Source: Alphaproteobacteria bacterium (GTDB lineage Bacteria > Pseudomonadota > Alphaproteobacteria > Micavibrionales > Micavibrionaceae). Taken from it: DNA of 64,000 nt. The position numbers and the translations under genes were made by a program. The stretch is taken from contig JAUIIA010000004.1 of NCBI GenBank assembly GCA_030432025.1, forward strand, positions 1 to 64,000, given 5' to 3'. Position 1 is the first letter of the stretch, and the number at the start of each line of letters is the position of its first letter. The notes under the pieces were generated by a model. That model had not been told where the DNA came from and did not search any database. It saw only the letters and a list, made by a program, of their open reading frames with translations. Of this stretch, positions 18,057 to 28,356 are shown piece by piece.

Positions 18057-19823
18057 TTATGCTTTCTCCAGAACGACTGTGAAGCGCGCGCCTGCAATTT
18101 GGCCGTCATCGTCACGAATATTTTCGGCAAAAATCTGGCCCGCATGGGCCTCGATAATCTGTTTGCAGATGGATAGACCGAGTCCTGAATGTTGTCCGTA
18201 ATCTTCATGCTTAGGGCGTTCAGAATAAAACCGTTCGAAGATTGTGTCGATCTTGTTGTCGGGAATTCCCGGTCCTTCGTCGTCAATTGTGATCCATACT
18301 TTATTTTGTCTTGTGCGCATAAAGACCAGTATTTCCGATTTTTCGGGCGCAAAGGTTAGCGCATTGGAGAGGATGTTTTGGAACACTTGGGCCAGCTGTC
18401 CTTCGATGCCCCATATAAAGAGCGTTTTCTTCATACTGGCATCGAGTGTTATGGTTGCCCCTGTTGTTTCTACGCTTTTTGGCAGGTCGCTGTCGTTAGT
18501 TTCGCGATCCAACGGGTTTGCAACATAGATATCCAGAATATTGGCCAGCAGTTCCTTGATATCGACTTTTTCAAACTGTTCGCGTGAAAGTTCGGTGTCA
18601 ATTCTGGAGGCGTGGGAGATATCGGTGATAAGGCGGTCAAGGCGTTCAACGTCATGTTGAATAACGCCGAGTAATTTTTCGCGGTCTGCTTTTTTCTTCA
18701 CGATCTGCACGGTCTCAACTGCGCTTTTCAGAGATGTCAGCGGGTTTTTCAGCTCATGCGATACATCGGCGGCAAATTGTTCAATCGAATCCATGCGGCT
18801 CCATAAGGCTTGCGTCATTTGCCGCAAGACAATCGATAGTTCCCCGATTTCATCGTGTCGGTTTGAGAGATCCGGAATTTCATCCGCTTTAGCTTGTCCG
18901 CGCCGCACGGCTTCGGCGGCCTTGGCCAGCTTTTTTAACGGTCGCGCGATTACGCCTGACAAGTAGATCGATAACATGATGGTCAGAACGAGTGTGCCTA
19001 AAAACACGCGTAACACATTGACCCAGAGGCCTTTGATATCCGACTCAATTTGTAAACCTTGGCGTGTTAGCAGCACGGCACCGGCAATACGACCGTTGCG
19101 CATGATTGGTGAAGAGGCGGATAACACAATGCGCTCGTGCTTGTCTTCCCATACCGACATGCTGATTGCTCCCTCGCCGAGAGCGTTATGCACGTCAGGG
19201 AAATTGCGGACTTCATTATCAATGTCTACGGCTTTCGGGTAGAGATTTAGTCTCTGTTGATCCGGTAAAAAGCTGGTCGCAAATTTTACAATAGCGATAA
19301 GGGTTTCCAGACTGGTTTGTGTGTTTTGCGCGTAAAAGCGTTGAGCCCATATGCGGTCATCCAGACCTGGCATGCTGCGGGAATCGACAATGACGTTTCC
19401 ATTAGGTGTGACAATACGGATTCGTTGCAGGGTTACATCTGCCAGACGGCGTACCATATCCTCAGTATCTTCAGGGGTGAGAGGTTTGTAAGGGCCGTTA
19501 GCGGAGAAATTCTCCTCCGATAGAGCGGAAGAGATCAGCTCAAGTTCTGTCTGGAAGGTTTGCAGACGTGCTTCGACCAAGCTGTTTTGATATTGGCCGA
19601 CATAAACAATCCCGACGAGGAGGATGATCAGCGCAACAACGTTCACGGCAATGATACGAATGGTCAGGCCCGTGATGCGGCGTTCCGGCCCGCTCCAATA
19701 GTAATCGAAGATGTTACCGACAGGCGGTGTTACGGGCGCAAGGCGAAACCACCGCGCACGCGTTGGATGGAACGTCCGCTGGGGCGTTTCTTTAGTGTTC
19801 TTTGTATTTGTATCCGACGCCAT
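18057..19823 (-). CDS. chvG: ChvG/ExoS-type sensor histidine kinase
   Basis: A 588-residue membrane kinase with transmembrane segments near residues 55-77 and 268-290, a periplasmic sensor domain between them, a HAMP linker, an H-box [17 protein letters not shown] with His356, and an ATPase domain with DDEGPGIP and [16 protein letters not shown]. ChvG responds to acid and envelope signals in rhizobia, Agrobacterium and Caulobacter and phosphorylates ChvI. Its proposed start overlaps the end of chvI by 32 bp, so coupling is likely, though a slightly later start cannot be excluded. Confidence 0.9.
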   Translation of the reverse strand: MASDTNTKNTKETPQRTFHPTRARWFRLAPVTPPVGNIFDYYWSGPERRITGLTIRIIAVNVVALIILLVGIVYVGQYQNSLVEARLQTFQTELELISSALSEENFSANGPYKPLTPEDTEDMVRRLADVTLQRIRIVTPNGNVIVDSRSMPGLDDRIWAQRFYAQNTQTSLETLIAIVKFATSFLPDQQRLNLYPKAVDIDNEVRNFPDVHNALGEGAISMSVWEDKHERIVLSASSPIMRNGRIAGAVLLTRQGLQIESDIKGLWVNVLRVFLGTLVLTIMLSIYLSGVIARPLKKLAKAAEAVRRGQAKADEIPDLSNRHDEIGELSIVLRQMTQALWSRMDSIEQFAADVSHELKNPLTSLKSAVETVQIVKKKADREKLLGVIQHDVERLDRLITDISHASRIDTELSREQFEKVDIKELLANILDIYVANPLDRETNDSDLPKSVETTGATITLDASMKKTLFIWGIEGQLAQVFQNILSNALTFAPEKSEILVFMRTRQNKVWITIDDEGPGIPDNKIDTIFERFYSERPKHEDYGQHSGLGLSICKQIIEAHAGQIFAENIRDDDGQIAGARFTVVLEKA

Positions 19824-20511
19824 AGAGCGTTTCTATCTGGTTAAATTCAGGGTCAACATTTTTAAATTTTTTGCGCAGGCGTTTGATGTGTGAGTCGACG
19901 GTGCGGTCGTCGACATAGATATTTTCGCCGTAAGCCATATCGATAAGCTGGTCACGGTTGCGCACAATACCGGGGCGCCCCGCCATCGATTTCAGCAGCA
20001 AATATTCGGTTACAGTTAAGTTGACCGTTTGTCCGTTCCATGTGCAGATATGGCGGGCATCATCCATTTCCAGAGGGCCGTAGACGTATTTTTGTTCGTC
20101 AGCTTCTTTTTTTGCTGCCGGCTCTGTGCTTTGTCTGATCGCGTTGCGGCGAAGCAGTGAGCGAATGCGTTCGATGAGCAAGCGCTGGGAAAACGGTTTG
20201 GTGATGTAGTCATCTGCGCCCATGCGCAGGCCGAGAACTTCATCTATTTCATCGTCTTTTGAGGTTAGAAAAATAACCGGAATTTGTGACGTTTCACGTA
20301 GCTTTTCCAATACTTCCATACCGTTCATGCGGGGCATTTTAATGTCCAGAACGACAAGATCCGGTTCGCCCTCCATAATGCCTTTCAGACCCGCTTCACC
20401 ATCATTGAAAGTGCTGATCTCATAGCCTTCCGCTTCCAGAGCCATGGACACGGAGGTCAGAATGTTTCTGTCATCGTCTACGAGTGTGATTTTGGCGTTT
20501 TGAGCAATCAT
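19792..20511 (-). CDS. chvI: ChvI-type OmpR-family response regulator
   Basis: A 239-residue regulator with a receiver domain (acidic pocket VDDD at 11-14, phosphorylation site Asp56, Lys in DYITKPF) and a C-terminal winged-helix DNA-binding domain ([47 protein letters not shown]). It is the cognate partner of the downstream ChvG. Known targets in relatives include envelope, exopolysaccharide and acid-response genes. The gene lies 47 bp downstream of folC on the same strand. Confidence 0.92.
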   Translation of the reverse strand: MIAQNAKITLVDDDRNILTSVSMALEAEGYEISTFNDGEAGLKGIMEGEPDLVVLDIKMPRMNGMEVLEKLRETSQIPVIFLTSKDDEIDEVLGLRMGADDYITKPFSQRLLIERIRSLLRRNAIRQSTEPAAKKEADEQKYVYGPLEMDDARHICTWNGQTVNLTVTEYLLLKSMAGRPGIVRNRDQLIDMAYGENIYVDDRTVDSHIKRLRKKFKNVDPEFNQIETLYGVGYKYKEH

Positions 20512-20558
20512 GATCTAAGTATGCGTTTATAAGCGCACGCTGGCAAGACACTGAGCTT

Positions 20559-21815
20559 TCAAGCGTGTGCAATATCCGCAAGGACGTGTCCGGCGAGGTA
20601 TAGCGAACCGGCGATTATTATACGGGCACCATCGGGGAATTGTTTTTTGGCCTCGGCAATTGCATCACGGAAATTATGTACGCATTGGCCCGTGCCGATG
20701 AGGGATTGTAGTTGTTCTGCGGTCAGGCTTTTGGGTTCATCGACAATGTTGATGCAATATACGGTTTCGCAATGTTTGATAATCGGCGCAGCAAATGCGT
20801 TCGAGTCTTTGCCGTCCATCATACCTGCGATAAGGATGTTGGGCTTGTCTGTCCACTGGGCGAGTTGCTGGGACAGGGCCTGTCCGGCTGCCGCGTTGTG
20901 TCCGCCATCCAGATAGACATCAAAGTTTTCATTCAAACCGAAATGCTGCGCATCCAATTGTTGCAGACGTGCGGGCCAGTAAATGTTTTTCAGTCCGTTT
21001 TTGATGTGGTCGTCCTGAACGGGGAATTTGTCTTTGATCAGGTTGAGGGTTGCAATCGCGGTGGCAAGGTTTTGTTGCTGGTGCGGGCCGATCAGGTTGG
21101 TGTCGTAAGCCGTTGCGGGTACTTCGACATTGTGCAGTTCGCAGTTTAACTCTGTTGCACGGCTCTCAAATACGCTGCGCACAGAGCCGTCATATTGCGG
21201 AGAGATGATGCATGGCACACCCGCTTTCATGATGCCTGCTTTTTCTGCAGCAATTTTTTCAATCGTATCACCCAGATGTTCGGCATGGTCCATACCGATC
21301 GCGCTGATGATGGTCGCCAATGGTTGTTCGATAACATTGGTGCAATCCAGTCGTCCGCCCATGCCGACTTCGAGCAGGCAGATATCCGCAGGGATGCGGG
21401 AGAATGCCGCAAAGGCAATCGCGGTGGTAATTTCAAAAAAAGTCAGATCGCCGTCACCGTTCAGCTCCAGCACTTCGTCGATTAATTTTTCCAGTGGCTC
21501 GTCATTGATAGGCTTACCCGCCAGCACAATCCGTTCGTTAAAGCGGATCAGATGCGGAGAGGTATAGACATGGACATTATATCCGGCATGTTCGAGGATG
21601 CTGCGCATCGCGGCGATGGTTGAGCCTTTGCCGTTTGTGCCCGCAACATGGATGACGGGCGGCAGCTTTAAATGCGGATTACCGAGTTTTTCCAGCAGGT
21701 CGAGATAGGGCGGGCGGAAAGATAGGTCGATTTTCTTGTCACGATTAAGCGTATAGAGCGTGTACAGCTTTTGTTGAAGCTGTTCTGACGGGTGCTGAAT
21801 GTCGCTTTGGTACAT
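20559..21815 (-). CDS. folC: Bifunctional dihydrofolate / folylpolyglutamate synthase
   Basis: Adds glutamate to dihydropteroate and extends folate glutamate tails. The 418-residue Mur-ligase-fold protein has the P-loop VAGTNGKGSTIAAM, the region YTSPHLIRFNERI and the C-terminal domain with VYLDGGHNAAAGQAL. It lies 9 bp after accD, the usual accD-folC pair in the class. Confidence 0.95.
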   Translation of the reverse strand: MYQSDIQHPSEQLQQKLYTLYTLNRDKKIDLSFRPPYLDLLEKLGNPHLKLPPVIHVAGTNGKGSTIAAMRSILEHAGYNVHVYTSPHLIRFNERIVLAGKPINDEPLEKLIDEVLELNGDGDLTFFEITTAIAFAAFSRIPADICLLEVGMGGRLDCTNVIEQPLATIISAIGMDHAEHLGDTIEKIAAEKAGIMKAGVPCIISPQYDGSVRSVFESRATELNCELHNVEVPATAYDTNLIGPHQQQNLATAIATLNLIKDKFPVQDDHIKNGLKNIYWPARLQQLDAQHFGLNENFDVYLDGGHNAAAGQALSQQLAQWTDKPNILIAGMMDGKDSNAFAAPIIKHCETVYCINIVDEPKSLTAEQLQSLIGTGQCVHNFRDAIAEAKKQFPDGARIIIAGSLYLAGHVLADIAHA

Positions 21816-21824
21816 CGAAGGTGT

Positions 21825-22721
21825 TTATGCTGCGGCCTTGCCGTTCGCTTTTTTCTTCACGTTCTTGTTTTCGGGGTCCATCAGCATGCTGAGCATACGG
21901 CCGATAATGTCACGAAGATCTTTGCGGTTAACGACCTGATCAACCATGCCGTGCTCCAGCAGGTATTCGGCTGTCTGGAAGTCATCGGGCAGGGTTTCAC
22001 GTACGGTTTCCTCGATCACGCGGCGGCCTGCAAAACCGATAGTCGAGCCGGGCTCGGCCAGGTGAATGTCACCAACCATGGCGAAGGAGGCGCTTACACC
22101 GCCTGTTGTCGGGTCGGTCAGCAGCACGATATATGGCAGCTTAGCGTCCTTGACCATTTCTACCGCGATAATAGAGCGCGGCATCTGGATCAGGGAGAGC
22201 ATGCCTTCCTGCATACGGGCACCACCGGATGACGGGATGCAGATGAGGGCGGCTTTGTCTTTAACGGCCTGTTCAGCAGCCAGAACGATACCTTCGCCAA
22301 CGGCGGCACCCATGGAGCCACCCATAAAGCTGAAGTTAAAGGCGGCGATCACGGCTTTTTGGCCGCCGATTGTACCTTTGGCGACTGTGATTGCGTCTTT
22401 CAGGCCTGTTTTGCTCTGCGAGTCTTTCAGGCGGTCAGCATATTTCTTACGGTCTTTGAATTTTAACGGATCGAACGGGACCTTCGGTAGGGGTACAGTC
22501 TCGTACTTGCCTTCGTCGAACATGTAGCCAAGACGCTCTTTCACTGTAATCCGCAAATGGTGGTTACAGTGATAGCAGACATTCAAATTGTCTTTGAGGT
22601 CGCGATGGAACAGCATGCCTTCGCAAGACGGGCATTTGGTCCATAGATTATCGGGTACCTCTTTTTGGTCGCCGACAATGGAGCGAATACGGGGACGGAT
22701 GTAATCAGTAAGCCAGTTCAT
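21825..22721 (-). CDS. accD: Acetyl-CoA carboxylase carboxyltransferase subunit beta
   Basis: Transfers carboxyl from carboxybiotin to acetyl-CoA for fatty-acid synthesis. The 298-residue protein has the N-terminal zinc ribbon, with two Cys-x-x-Cys pairs (TKCPSCEG and CYHCNHH), and the crotonase-fold core with GGSMGAAVGEGI and SSGGARMQEG. A candidate promoter lies upstream in the gap after trpA. Confidence 0.96.
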   Translation of the reverse strand: MNWLTDYIRPRIRSIVGDQKEVPDNLWTKCPSCEGMLFHRDLKDNLNVCYHCNHHLRITVKERLGYMFDEGKYETVPLPKVPFDPLKFKDRKKYADRLKDSQSKTGLKDAITVAKGTIGGQKAVIAAFNFSFMGGSMGAAVGEGIVLAAEQAVKDKAALICIPSSGGARMQEGMLSLIQMPRSIIAVEMVKDAKLPYIVLLTDPTTGGVSASFAMVGDIHLAEPGSTIGFAGRRVIEETVRETLPDDFQTAEYLLEHGMVDQVVNRKDLRDIIGRMLSMLMDPENKNVKKKANGKAAA

Positions 22722-22744
22722 ATTTTTATATCCTTCAGGGCGTG

Positions 22745-22773
22745 TTTATCGGCTTTTGAACGTTAAAAGTCAA
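22745..22773 (-). promoter_or_regulatory. Candidate sigma-70 promoter for accD-folC
   Basis: Minus-strand TTGACT (22768-22773), a 17-nt spacer and GATAAA (22745-22750) fall in the trpA-accD gap, 24 bp before the accD ATG. Found by eye. Confidence 0.4.
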
Positions 22774-22783
22774 GGAAATCCAG

Positions 22784-23560
22784 TTATTTCAATGCGCCTG
22801 CGAGGCCTTTAACCTGATCGGAAACCTTTGAAATATCTCGGCTTTCCGCGATTGTATTCACAATTGATGATCCGACGACGACAGCATCGGCCAATTCACC
22901 CATATTTTTGGCGTCTTCGGGCGTTTTAATGCCGAAACCGATGGCCACGGGGATGTCCGTTTGGCCTTTAATCTCTTCTATGTGTGGCTTGATAGCGTTC
23001 AAATCCGCGCTGGCTGCGCCTGTCACGCCTGTGATTGAAACGTAATACAGGAAACCGCTGGCACCGTCGATAATCTTAGACAGGCGTTCATTGGTGGTTG
23101 TCGGGGTGATCAGGCGAATAATGTCGATGCCCTTCGCTTTGGCGGCTTTGAGGGTCTCATCGGCTTCTTCGGGGGGTAAATCCACGATGATCAGCCCGTC
23201 TACGCCTGCATCCGCCGCATCATTCACGAATTTTTCGGCGCCGTATTGCATGACGGGGTTGTAATAGCCCATCAGGACAATTGGCGTGGTGTCATTATCG
23301 GTGCGGAAGTCCCTTACCATTTGCAGGGTTTGATTCATATTTGCGCCTGCATTTAAGGCGCGTCCGCCGGCCAGTTGGATCACGGGTCCGTCGGCCATGG
23401 GGTCCGTAAACGGCATGCCGAGCTCGATAATATCCGCGCCCGCATCGGGCAGCGATTTGAGGACATCCATAGAGGTTTGGGCGTCAGGGTCACCGGCCAT
23501 GATAAAGGTGATCAGGGCGGGGCGGTCCAAATTTGCGAAAACGGTTTCAATTCTGCTCAT
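22784..23560 (-). CDS. trpA: Tryptophan synthase alpha subunit
   Basis: Cleaves indole-3-glycerol phosphate to indole, which is channelled to TrpB. The 258-residue TIM barrel has FIMAGDPD at the start, IELGMPFTDPMADGP with the catalytic Glu, and phosphate-binding AIGFGIKTPEDA near the end. It is separated from trpB by a GyrI-like gene, which is unusual. Confidence 0.96.
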   Translation of the reverse strand: MSRIETVFANLDRPALITFIMAGDPDAQTSMDVLKSLPDAGADIIELGMPFTDPMADGPVIQLAGGRALNAGANMNQTLQMVRDFRTDNDTTPIVLMGYYNPVMQYGAEKFVNDAADAGVDGLIIVDLPPEEADETLKAAKAKGIDIIRLITPTTTNERLSKIIDGASGFLYYVSITGVTGAASADLNAIKPHIEEIKGQTDIPVAIGFGIKTPEDAKNMGELADAVVVGSSIVNTIAESRDISKVSDQVKGLAGALK

Positions 23561-23572
23561 AAGATGTATGTC

Positions 23573-24055
23573 CTAACCTTTAATGCCGATATGGACAAGG
23601 ACTTCGTGAATCCCGTCCTCGAAGAAACGCGGGCCGTATACTTCGAAATCTGTCTTGAATTCACGCTCGAGGTCGCTGGACCAGATTGCTTCCCACGTTT
23701 CGATCAGCGCTTTGGGTTGTTCGCCTGCGGCACTGAGCAGGGCATATTCTCCGCCGTGAACCTTAATGTGATGCAGTTCGGGCGTCATTTGACCCGCTAT
23801 GGACTCGTCTTTGACCCTATAGCCGATTGTGAGTCGGTATGGGGCCTCGTGGTCGCCTTTATAATCGCTATAGACCGCGTAGATCACATCATCGGTTTTG
23901 TTTTCGATTTTCTGGCCGATACTGTCTTTGAAAAAACGCTCCCATAGGGCGTTGATATCTTCGGTGCCCTTGGAATTGTCGGTGACAACACTGACGCCTA
24001 CGACATCGAAGCCGTCAACCTCGGCCAGCCCTGCTTTAACTTCGTATTGGCTCAT
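23573..24055 (-). CDS. GyrI-like effector-binding domain protein
   Basis: A 160-residue stand-alone SOUL/GyrI-like small-molecule-binding domain of the kind found at the C-terminus of AraC- and MerR-type regulators. Supporting segments are [12 protein letters not shown], the central [23 protein letters not shown] and [23 protein letters not shown]. It has no DNA-binding domain. It overlaps the trpB stop by ATGA and lies 12 bp before trpA, so it is made with the synthase subunits. A role in sensing or binding an aromatic metabolite is possible but is inference from position. Confidence 0.8.
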   Translation of the reverse strand: MSQYEVKAGLAEVDGFDVVGVSVVTDNSKGTEDINALWERFFKDSIGQKIENKTDDVIYAVYSDYKGDHEAPYRLTIGYRVKDESIAGQMTPELHHIKVHGGEYALLSAAGEQPKALIETWEAIWSSDLEREFKTDFEVYGPRFFEDGIHEVLVHIGIKG

Positions 24056-25266
24056 GACTCGATGTTTACGCCCAGTTTTTCGGCGACTGTGAAGATGTCT
24101 TTATCGCCGCGGCCGCACATATTCATCACCAGAATATGATCTTTGGGCAGGGTCGGAGCCAGCTTCATTACATGCGCAAAGGCATGGGAGGGTTCGAGAG
24201 CAGGTATAATTCCTTCTAGCTTGGTGCAGGCCTGAAACGCATCCAGCGCTTCTTGATCCGTAACCGAGACGTAGTTGACTCGCTTCTGATCAAAGAGCCA
24301 CGCATGCTCCGGTCCGATGCCGGGGTAATCCAAACCGGCACTAATGGAGTGCGCTTCGGTGATTTGGCCGTCATCATTTTGCAGGAAGTAGCTCAGCATG
24401 CCGTGAAGCACGCCCGGTTTTCCGCCATTCAGGCTCGCGGCGTGTTGGTCGGTATCTACACCGTGACCGCCTGCTTCGACGCCGTACATTTGCACATCGG
24501 CATCATTGAGGAACGGGTGGAACAAGCCCATAGCGTTTGACCCGCCGCCGATACAGGCGACAAGGGAGTCGGGAAGGCGGCCTTCGCGCTCCATCATTTG
24601 TTCTTTGAGTTCGGTCCCGATAATGGACTGGAAGTCGCGGACCATCTGTGGGAACGGGTGTGGACCTGCCACCGTGCCGATCAGATAGAATGTGTCATGC
24701 ACATTGGTGACCCAATCGCGCAAGGCTTCGTTCATCGCGTCTTTTAAAGTACCTGAGCCGCTGTCTACTGCGCGGACTTCAGCGCCGAGCAGCTTCATGC
24801 GGAAGACGTTCGGGGCCTGACGTTCAATGTCGGTTGCGCCCATGAATACGGTACAGGGCAGGTCGAATAGAGCACAAACGGTTGCCGTCGCGACACCGTG
24901 CTGGCCTGCACCTGTTTCACAGATAATGCGGGTTTTACCCATACGCTTGGCGACCAGAATTTGGCCGAGGCAGTGGTTAATTTTGTGTGCGCCTGTATGG
25001 TTCAGCTCATCACGTTTGAAATAGATCTTCGCACCGCCTAGCTCTTCGGTTGCGCTTTTGGCAAAATAGAGCGGTGAGGGGCGGCCGACATAATCGCGCT
25101 GTAGCTCTTCCAGCTCCGCCCAGAAGGCAGGATCTTCCTTGGCTGCATTGTAGGCTTTTTCGACCTCCAAGATCAGCGGCATTAGCGTTTCGGCAACATA
25201 GCGCCCGCCATAGGGGCCGAAGTGGCCGCGCTCGTCGGGCTGGTTCTGATAAGAATTGGCTTTCAT
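24052..25266 (-). CDS. trpB: Tryptophan synthase beta subunit
   Basis: PLP enzyme that condenses indole and serine to tryptophan. The 404-residue protein has the lysine motif [29 protein letters not shown] and the phosphate loop [12 protein letters not shown]. It follows trpF by 6 bp and overlaps the next gene by ATGA. Confidence 0.97.
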   Translation of the reverse strand: MKANSYQNQPDERGHFGPYGGRYVAETLMPLILEVEKAYNAAKEDPAFWAELEELQRDYVGRPSPLYFAKSATEELGGAKIYFKRDELNHTGAHKINHCLGQILVAKRMGKTRIICETGAGQHGVATATVCALFDLPCTVFMGATDIERQAPNVFRMKLLGAEVRAVDSGSGTLKDAMNEALRDWVTNVHDTFYLIGTVAGPHPFPQMVRDFQSIIGTELKEQMMEREGRLPDSLVACIGGGSNAMGLFHPFLNDADVQMYGVEAGGHGVDTDQHAASLNGGKPGVLHGMLSYFLQNDDGQITEAHSISAGLDYPGIGPEHAWLFDQKRVNYVSVTDQEALDAFQACTKLEGIIPALEPSHAFAHVMKLAPTLPKDHILVMNMCGRGDKDIFTVAEKLGVNIES

Positions 25267-25272
25267 AGCCGC

Positions 25273-25917
25273 TTATATAGTGGTTTTTACCGCTTCGATA
25301 AAGGCTTTTATCTTCTCGGGGTCTTTTTGACCCGGTGCGCTCTCTACACCGCTGGAGACATCAACTGCGTCGGGAGAGAGTTGAGCAAGGGCATCGCGCA
25401 CATTCTCGGGCGTTAAACCGCCGCCGAGCATCCATGGTTTGGAAAAGCTACGCCCTTCCAGCAAGCTCCAGTCGAATTTGTGGCCTGTGCCGCCGGGTAA
25501 GGTGGCTTTCTCGGGTTTAGAATCAAAGAGGAGCCAGTCGGCAGCCGCTTCGAAGCCTTCTACACCGTCCAGATCGCTTTCTTCGCGGACACGGATCGCC
25601 TTCATGACGGGCATTTTGTATTTGTCTTTGATCTCATTGATACGCCCGGGTGTTTCTGACCCGTGAAGCTGGACCATATCAAGTTGAACCCCTGTAAGGA
25701 CCCGATCCAGCAAGGCATTGTCAGGATCGACGAACAAGCCAACGGAGCGCACAGAGGTGGGTACGGCGCGCGCCAGATTCCATGCGATATCGAAGGAGAC
25801 ATTGCGGGGAGAAGGCTCGTAAAACACGAAGCCGACGAAACGTGCGCCGGCTTCGATTGTAATGCTGAGATTACCCGGATCGGATAATCCGCAAATTTTA
25901 ACGGCGGTATTCGCCAT
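25273..25917 (-). CDS. trpF: Phosphoribosylanthranilate isomerase
   Basis: Amadori isomerisation step of tryptophan synthesis. The 214-residue TIM barrel has the catalytic Cys in VKICGLSDP, the family segments FVGFVFYEPSPRNV and VQLHGSETPG, and DVSSGVESAPGQKD at the end. It is the first trp gene of the run trpF-trpB-GyrI-trpA. No leader-peptide attenuator was found upstream. Confidence 0.95.
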   Translation of the reverse strand: MANTAVKICGLSDPGNLSITIEAGARFVGFVFYEPSPRNVSFDIAWNLARAVPTSVRSVGLFVDPDNALLDRVLTGVQLDMVQLHGSETPGRINEIKDKYKMPVMKAIRVREESDLDGVEGFEAAADWLLFDSKPEKATLPGGTGHKFDWSLLEGRSFSKPWMLGGGLTPENVRDALAQLSPDAVDVSSGVESAPGQKDPEKIKAFIEAVKTTI

Positions 25918-25922
25918 TATGA

Positions 25923-26894
25923 TTACTTTCCTTTATCAAGCGCCTTGCGGGCCTTGTTCATGTCCTGATGATTGGCTTCCATCTGGTTCATAGGGTCATT
26001 TTCCAAGGAGGCTGTTTGCTCTTTAGCCGGTTCAGGTTGCGGCTTGGCCGAGCCATCCGGTGTAGGACGGTTTTGCAAGGCGTGCTGATAGAAGTTGGAC
26101 AAGACTGTTACGCCCAGCACGGTCAGGATCGGCTGGAAGTAGAATGTAACAGGGATCATGATCAACGCACCGGCGACAAAACCGGCATTTGTCAGGTGCT
26201 CTTCACCCGCGCCGGATACGCCCGCGGCAACGCCAAGGAAGCCCAAACTGGCGAAAGCGAGGATCATGTAACCGATCATGACCAGATAAACGCGCCAGCC
26301 AGCCAGAATGTTGGCCGCGATGATTTTCCAGACATAGCCTTTTGTCAGTCTGTAAGACTGCTTCAGGCTCAAATTGTTGCCTGTTGCCTTTGACGGGAAA
26401 TAGAACAAAAATTTGAACGTCAGGTAAATCGCGAAGATTACGGCAGGTGCGATCAAAATCATCAGGAAGGTCATGCCTGTAACGCCTGCGATTATGCCTG
26501 TTATAACACCAATTATCATTGGCACGGCGAAGGCGATGAGACCGACGAGCAAGCCCATTCCGATGAACGCCCAGTCTCTGTTTTCGGGTTTCAGCGGGTT
26601 CATGGCCTGAAACCTGTCAGGGCCATCAAGAACTACACGGTGCCAGGAGATAATCAGTGCACTGAAGAAGTAATACGCGATCAAACCGCCAGGTGTGATG
26701 CTGCCTGCGAGTTCGCTATCGGGGTTTTGGGAGATTTGAAAATAGGCGATGGCGACATCGATCAATGTCAAAACCGCGATAAAAGGGATCAAGGGTTTAA
26801 AGATGTCCCAGAAAATACTTTTATGCTCACGCACGAATGCGCGGGCGTTTTTGGCACTCTCTCCAATGCCTGCTGTTGCTCTGTAAGGTGTCAT
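25923..26894 (-). CDS. Polytopic membrane protein of unknown function
   Basis: A 323-residue protein with about six hydrophobic segments, including FIAVLTLIDVAIAYF, GLIAYYFFSALIISW, MGLLVGLIAFAVPMIIGVI, MTFLMILIAPAVIFAIYL and AGALIMIPVTFYFQPILTV, and a hydrophilic C-terminal tail rich in Pro, Gln and Lys. The layout is like uncharacterised inner-membrane proteins often found beside pyrF and trpF in this class. It overlaps the pyrF stop by ATGA. Confidence 0.75.
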   Translation of the reverse strand: MTPYRATAGIGESAKNARAFVREHKSIFWDIFKPLIPFIAVLTLIDVAIAYFQISQNPDSELAGSITPGGLIAYYFFSALIISWHRVVLDGPDRFQAMNPLKPENRDWAFIGMGLLVGLIAFAVPMIIGVITGIIAGVTGMTFLMILIAPAVIFAIYLTFKFLFYFPSKATGNNLSLKQSYRLTKGYVWKIIAANILAGWRVYLVMIGYMILAFASLGFLGVAAGVSGAGEEHLTNAGFVAGALIMIPVTFYFQPILTVLGVTVLSNFYQHALQNRPTPDGSAKPQPEPAKEQTASLENDPMNQMEANHQDMNKARKALDKGK

Positions 26895-27607
26895 GCTACT
26901 GCGTCCTTTCCTATGCTGTCTAAAATGTCTTGCGCGGCCTGCGCGGGGTTTGCAGCGCCCGTAATTGGACGACCGATAACGAGGTGGCTGGCGCCTTTGC
27001 CGAGCGCTTCTTCGGGGGTCATAACCCGTTTTTGATCTTGTGTTTGGGCGCCCACAGGACGGATGCCGGGGACCATCAGGTCGAATTCGTTACCGCAAAG
27101 GGAGCGGATTTGCTCAATTTCCATTGCCGAGCATACCACGCCGTCAAGGCCGCTATCCTGCGCCAGTTTGGCCATGCGTGTGACTTGATCGGGTAGCTCG
27201 TGTTGATAGCCGACAAGGCGGATCGCATCCTGATTAAGGGATGTCAGAATGGTGACAGCGAGAAGCTTTGATTGCGTGCCGCAGGCATCTTTGGCGGCTT
27301 GCATCATTTCGGTCCCGCCTGCGGCGTGGACGTTTAGATATGCGGGTGAAAAACGTTGGCAAACCGCGCTGACCGCTCCGGCGACGGTGTTCGGAATATC
27401 GTGAAATTTTAGATCAATGAACAAAGCGGCATCGGGGGCGGCGTTTTGGACAGCCTCTATGCCTTGCGGGCCGTAGGCATTAACAAATTCCATACCAAGC
27501 TTCAACGCGCCTGTAACGGGGCCTATTTCTTCCGCCCATGCCTTGGCTTGGGCCAAGTCGGGTGTGTCTAACGCACAGAAAATCAGTGGAGAGGATGCAA
27601 CGCTCAT
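26891..27607 (-). CDS. pyrF: Orotidine-5'-phosphate decarboxylase
   Basis: Final step of UMP synthesis. The 238-residue TIM barrel has the catalytic FIDLKFHDIPNT near residue 70 and VPGIRPVGAQTQDQKRV with the phosphate-binding ASHLVIGRPIT near the end. It lies between lapA and the membrane protein. Confidence 0.96.
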   Translation of the reverse strand: MSVASSPLIFCALDTPDLAQAKAWAEEIGPVTGALKLGMEFVNAYGPQGIEAVQNAAPDAALFIDLKFHDIPNTVAGAVSAVCQRFSPAYLNVHAAGGTEMMQAAKDACGTQSKLLAVTILTSLNQDAIRLVGYQHELPDQVTRMAKLAQDSGLDGVVCSAMEIEQIRSLCGNEFDLMVPGIRPVGAQTQDQKRVMTPEEALGKGASHLVIGRPITGAANPAQAAQDILDSIGKDAVA

Positions 27608-27653
27608 AGTCTTTATTTATCGCTTAATTTTGCTGTTCTGACAAGCGAGCCTG

Positions 27654-28025
27654 TCAGGCAGAGGTTTGTTGAGTATCTGAATTGTCTGAAGATTTGGCTT
27701 TGGGGAGGGCTGGAAAGAAGTCGGAGGCGGGTTCGGAGGCTTGTTCGGTGCTCTCTTTTACAGATTCGAGCTCTTTTTCAAGTTCCTTGATCGTTTTGCG
27801 TTGCTGGCGTTTGACGCTACGGGTTTTGCCGCTGTTGATCCATAAAACCATGACGCCGAGGAAAAAGCCGACAGCCATGAATAACAGCGTGACCATATAG
27901 AGCGGTAGCTCTAGAGGTTCGTGCAGGGGGCTGTATACGAGGGTGGTTGTCTGGCGGTTTGTGACCGCAAAGGCTATCAGTGTTATGGCGATCAGGAAGC
28001 CTATAAAAGTGCGGATCAAAGCCAT
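27654..28025 (-). CDS. lapA: LapA-domain (DUF1049) membrane protein
   Basis: A 123-residue protein with two membrane segments (residues ~3-22 and ~43-64) and a cytoplasmic coiled-coil tail with KRQQRKTIKELEKELES. In E. coli LapA works with LapB in controlling LpxC and LPS assembly. The ihfB-lapA-pyrF order is usual in alphaproteobacteria. The symbol rests on the domain and neighbourhood only. Confidence 0.75.
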   Translation of the reverse strand: MALIRTFIGFLIAITLIAFAVTNRQTTTLVYSPLHEPLELPLYMVTLLFMAVGFFLGVMVLWINSGKTRSVKRQQRKTIKELEKELESVKESTEQASEPASDFFPALPKAKSSDNSDTQQTSA

Positions 28026-28038
28026 AGCAGAGCTTTAC

Positions 28039-28356
28039 TTAGTACCAGGAGTCTTCTTTAGGCGGCATATCGGTAGGCTCGTCATTCAGACGCTCACGCA
28101 GACCTTTACCTGTTTTGAAGAATGGCAAACGCTTGGCTGCGACAGGGACGCTTTCGCCTGTGCGTGGGTTACGGCCTATACGCGCTTCACGATGTTTCAC
28201 GGAAAAGGCTCCGAAACCACGTAGTTCAACACGGTCTCCGCGGACTAACGCTTCTGTAATCTCTTCGAAAATCGTATCGACGATTTTTTCGACATCCCGC
28301 AGATAAAGGTGGGGATTTTGTTCGGCTAAACGCTGAATGAGTTCTGACTTCGTCAT
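28039..28356 (-). CDS. ihfB: Integration host factor beta subunit
   Basis: DNA-bending HU/IHF family protein of 105 residues with the start [17 protein letters not shown], the arm region [27 protein letters not shown] and a short C-terminal extension ending in KEDSWY. It lies between rpsA and lapA, the common order, but a terminator after rpsA separates it from rpsA. Confidence 0.94.
   Translation of the reverse strand: MTKSELIQRLAEQNPHLYLRDVEKIVDTIFEEITEALVRGDRVELRGFGAFSVKHREARIGRNPRTGESVPVAAKRLPFFKTGKGLRERLNDEPTDMPPKEDSWY

Noticed and set aside
25918-25990. Possible trp attenuator before trpF
   Set aside because: trpF starts 5 bp after the upstream membrane-protein gene; there is no leader peptide with Trp codons and no terminator hairpin.
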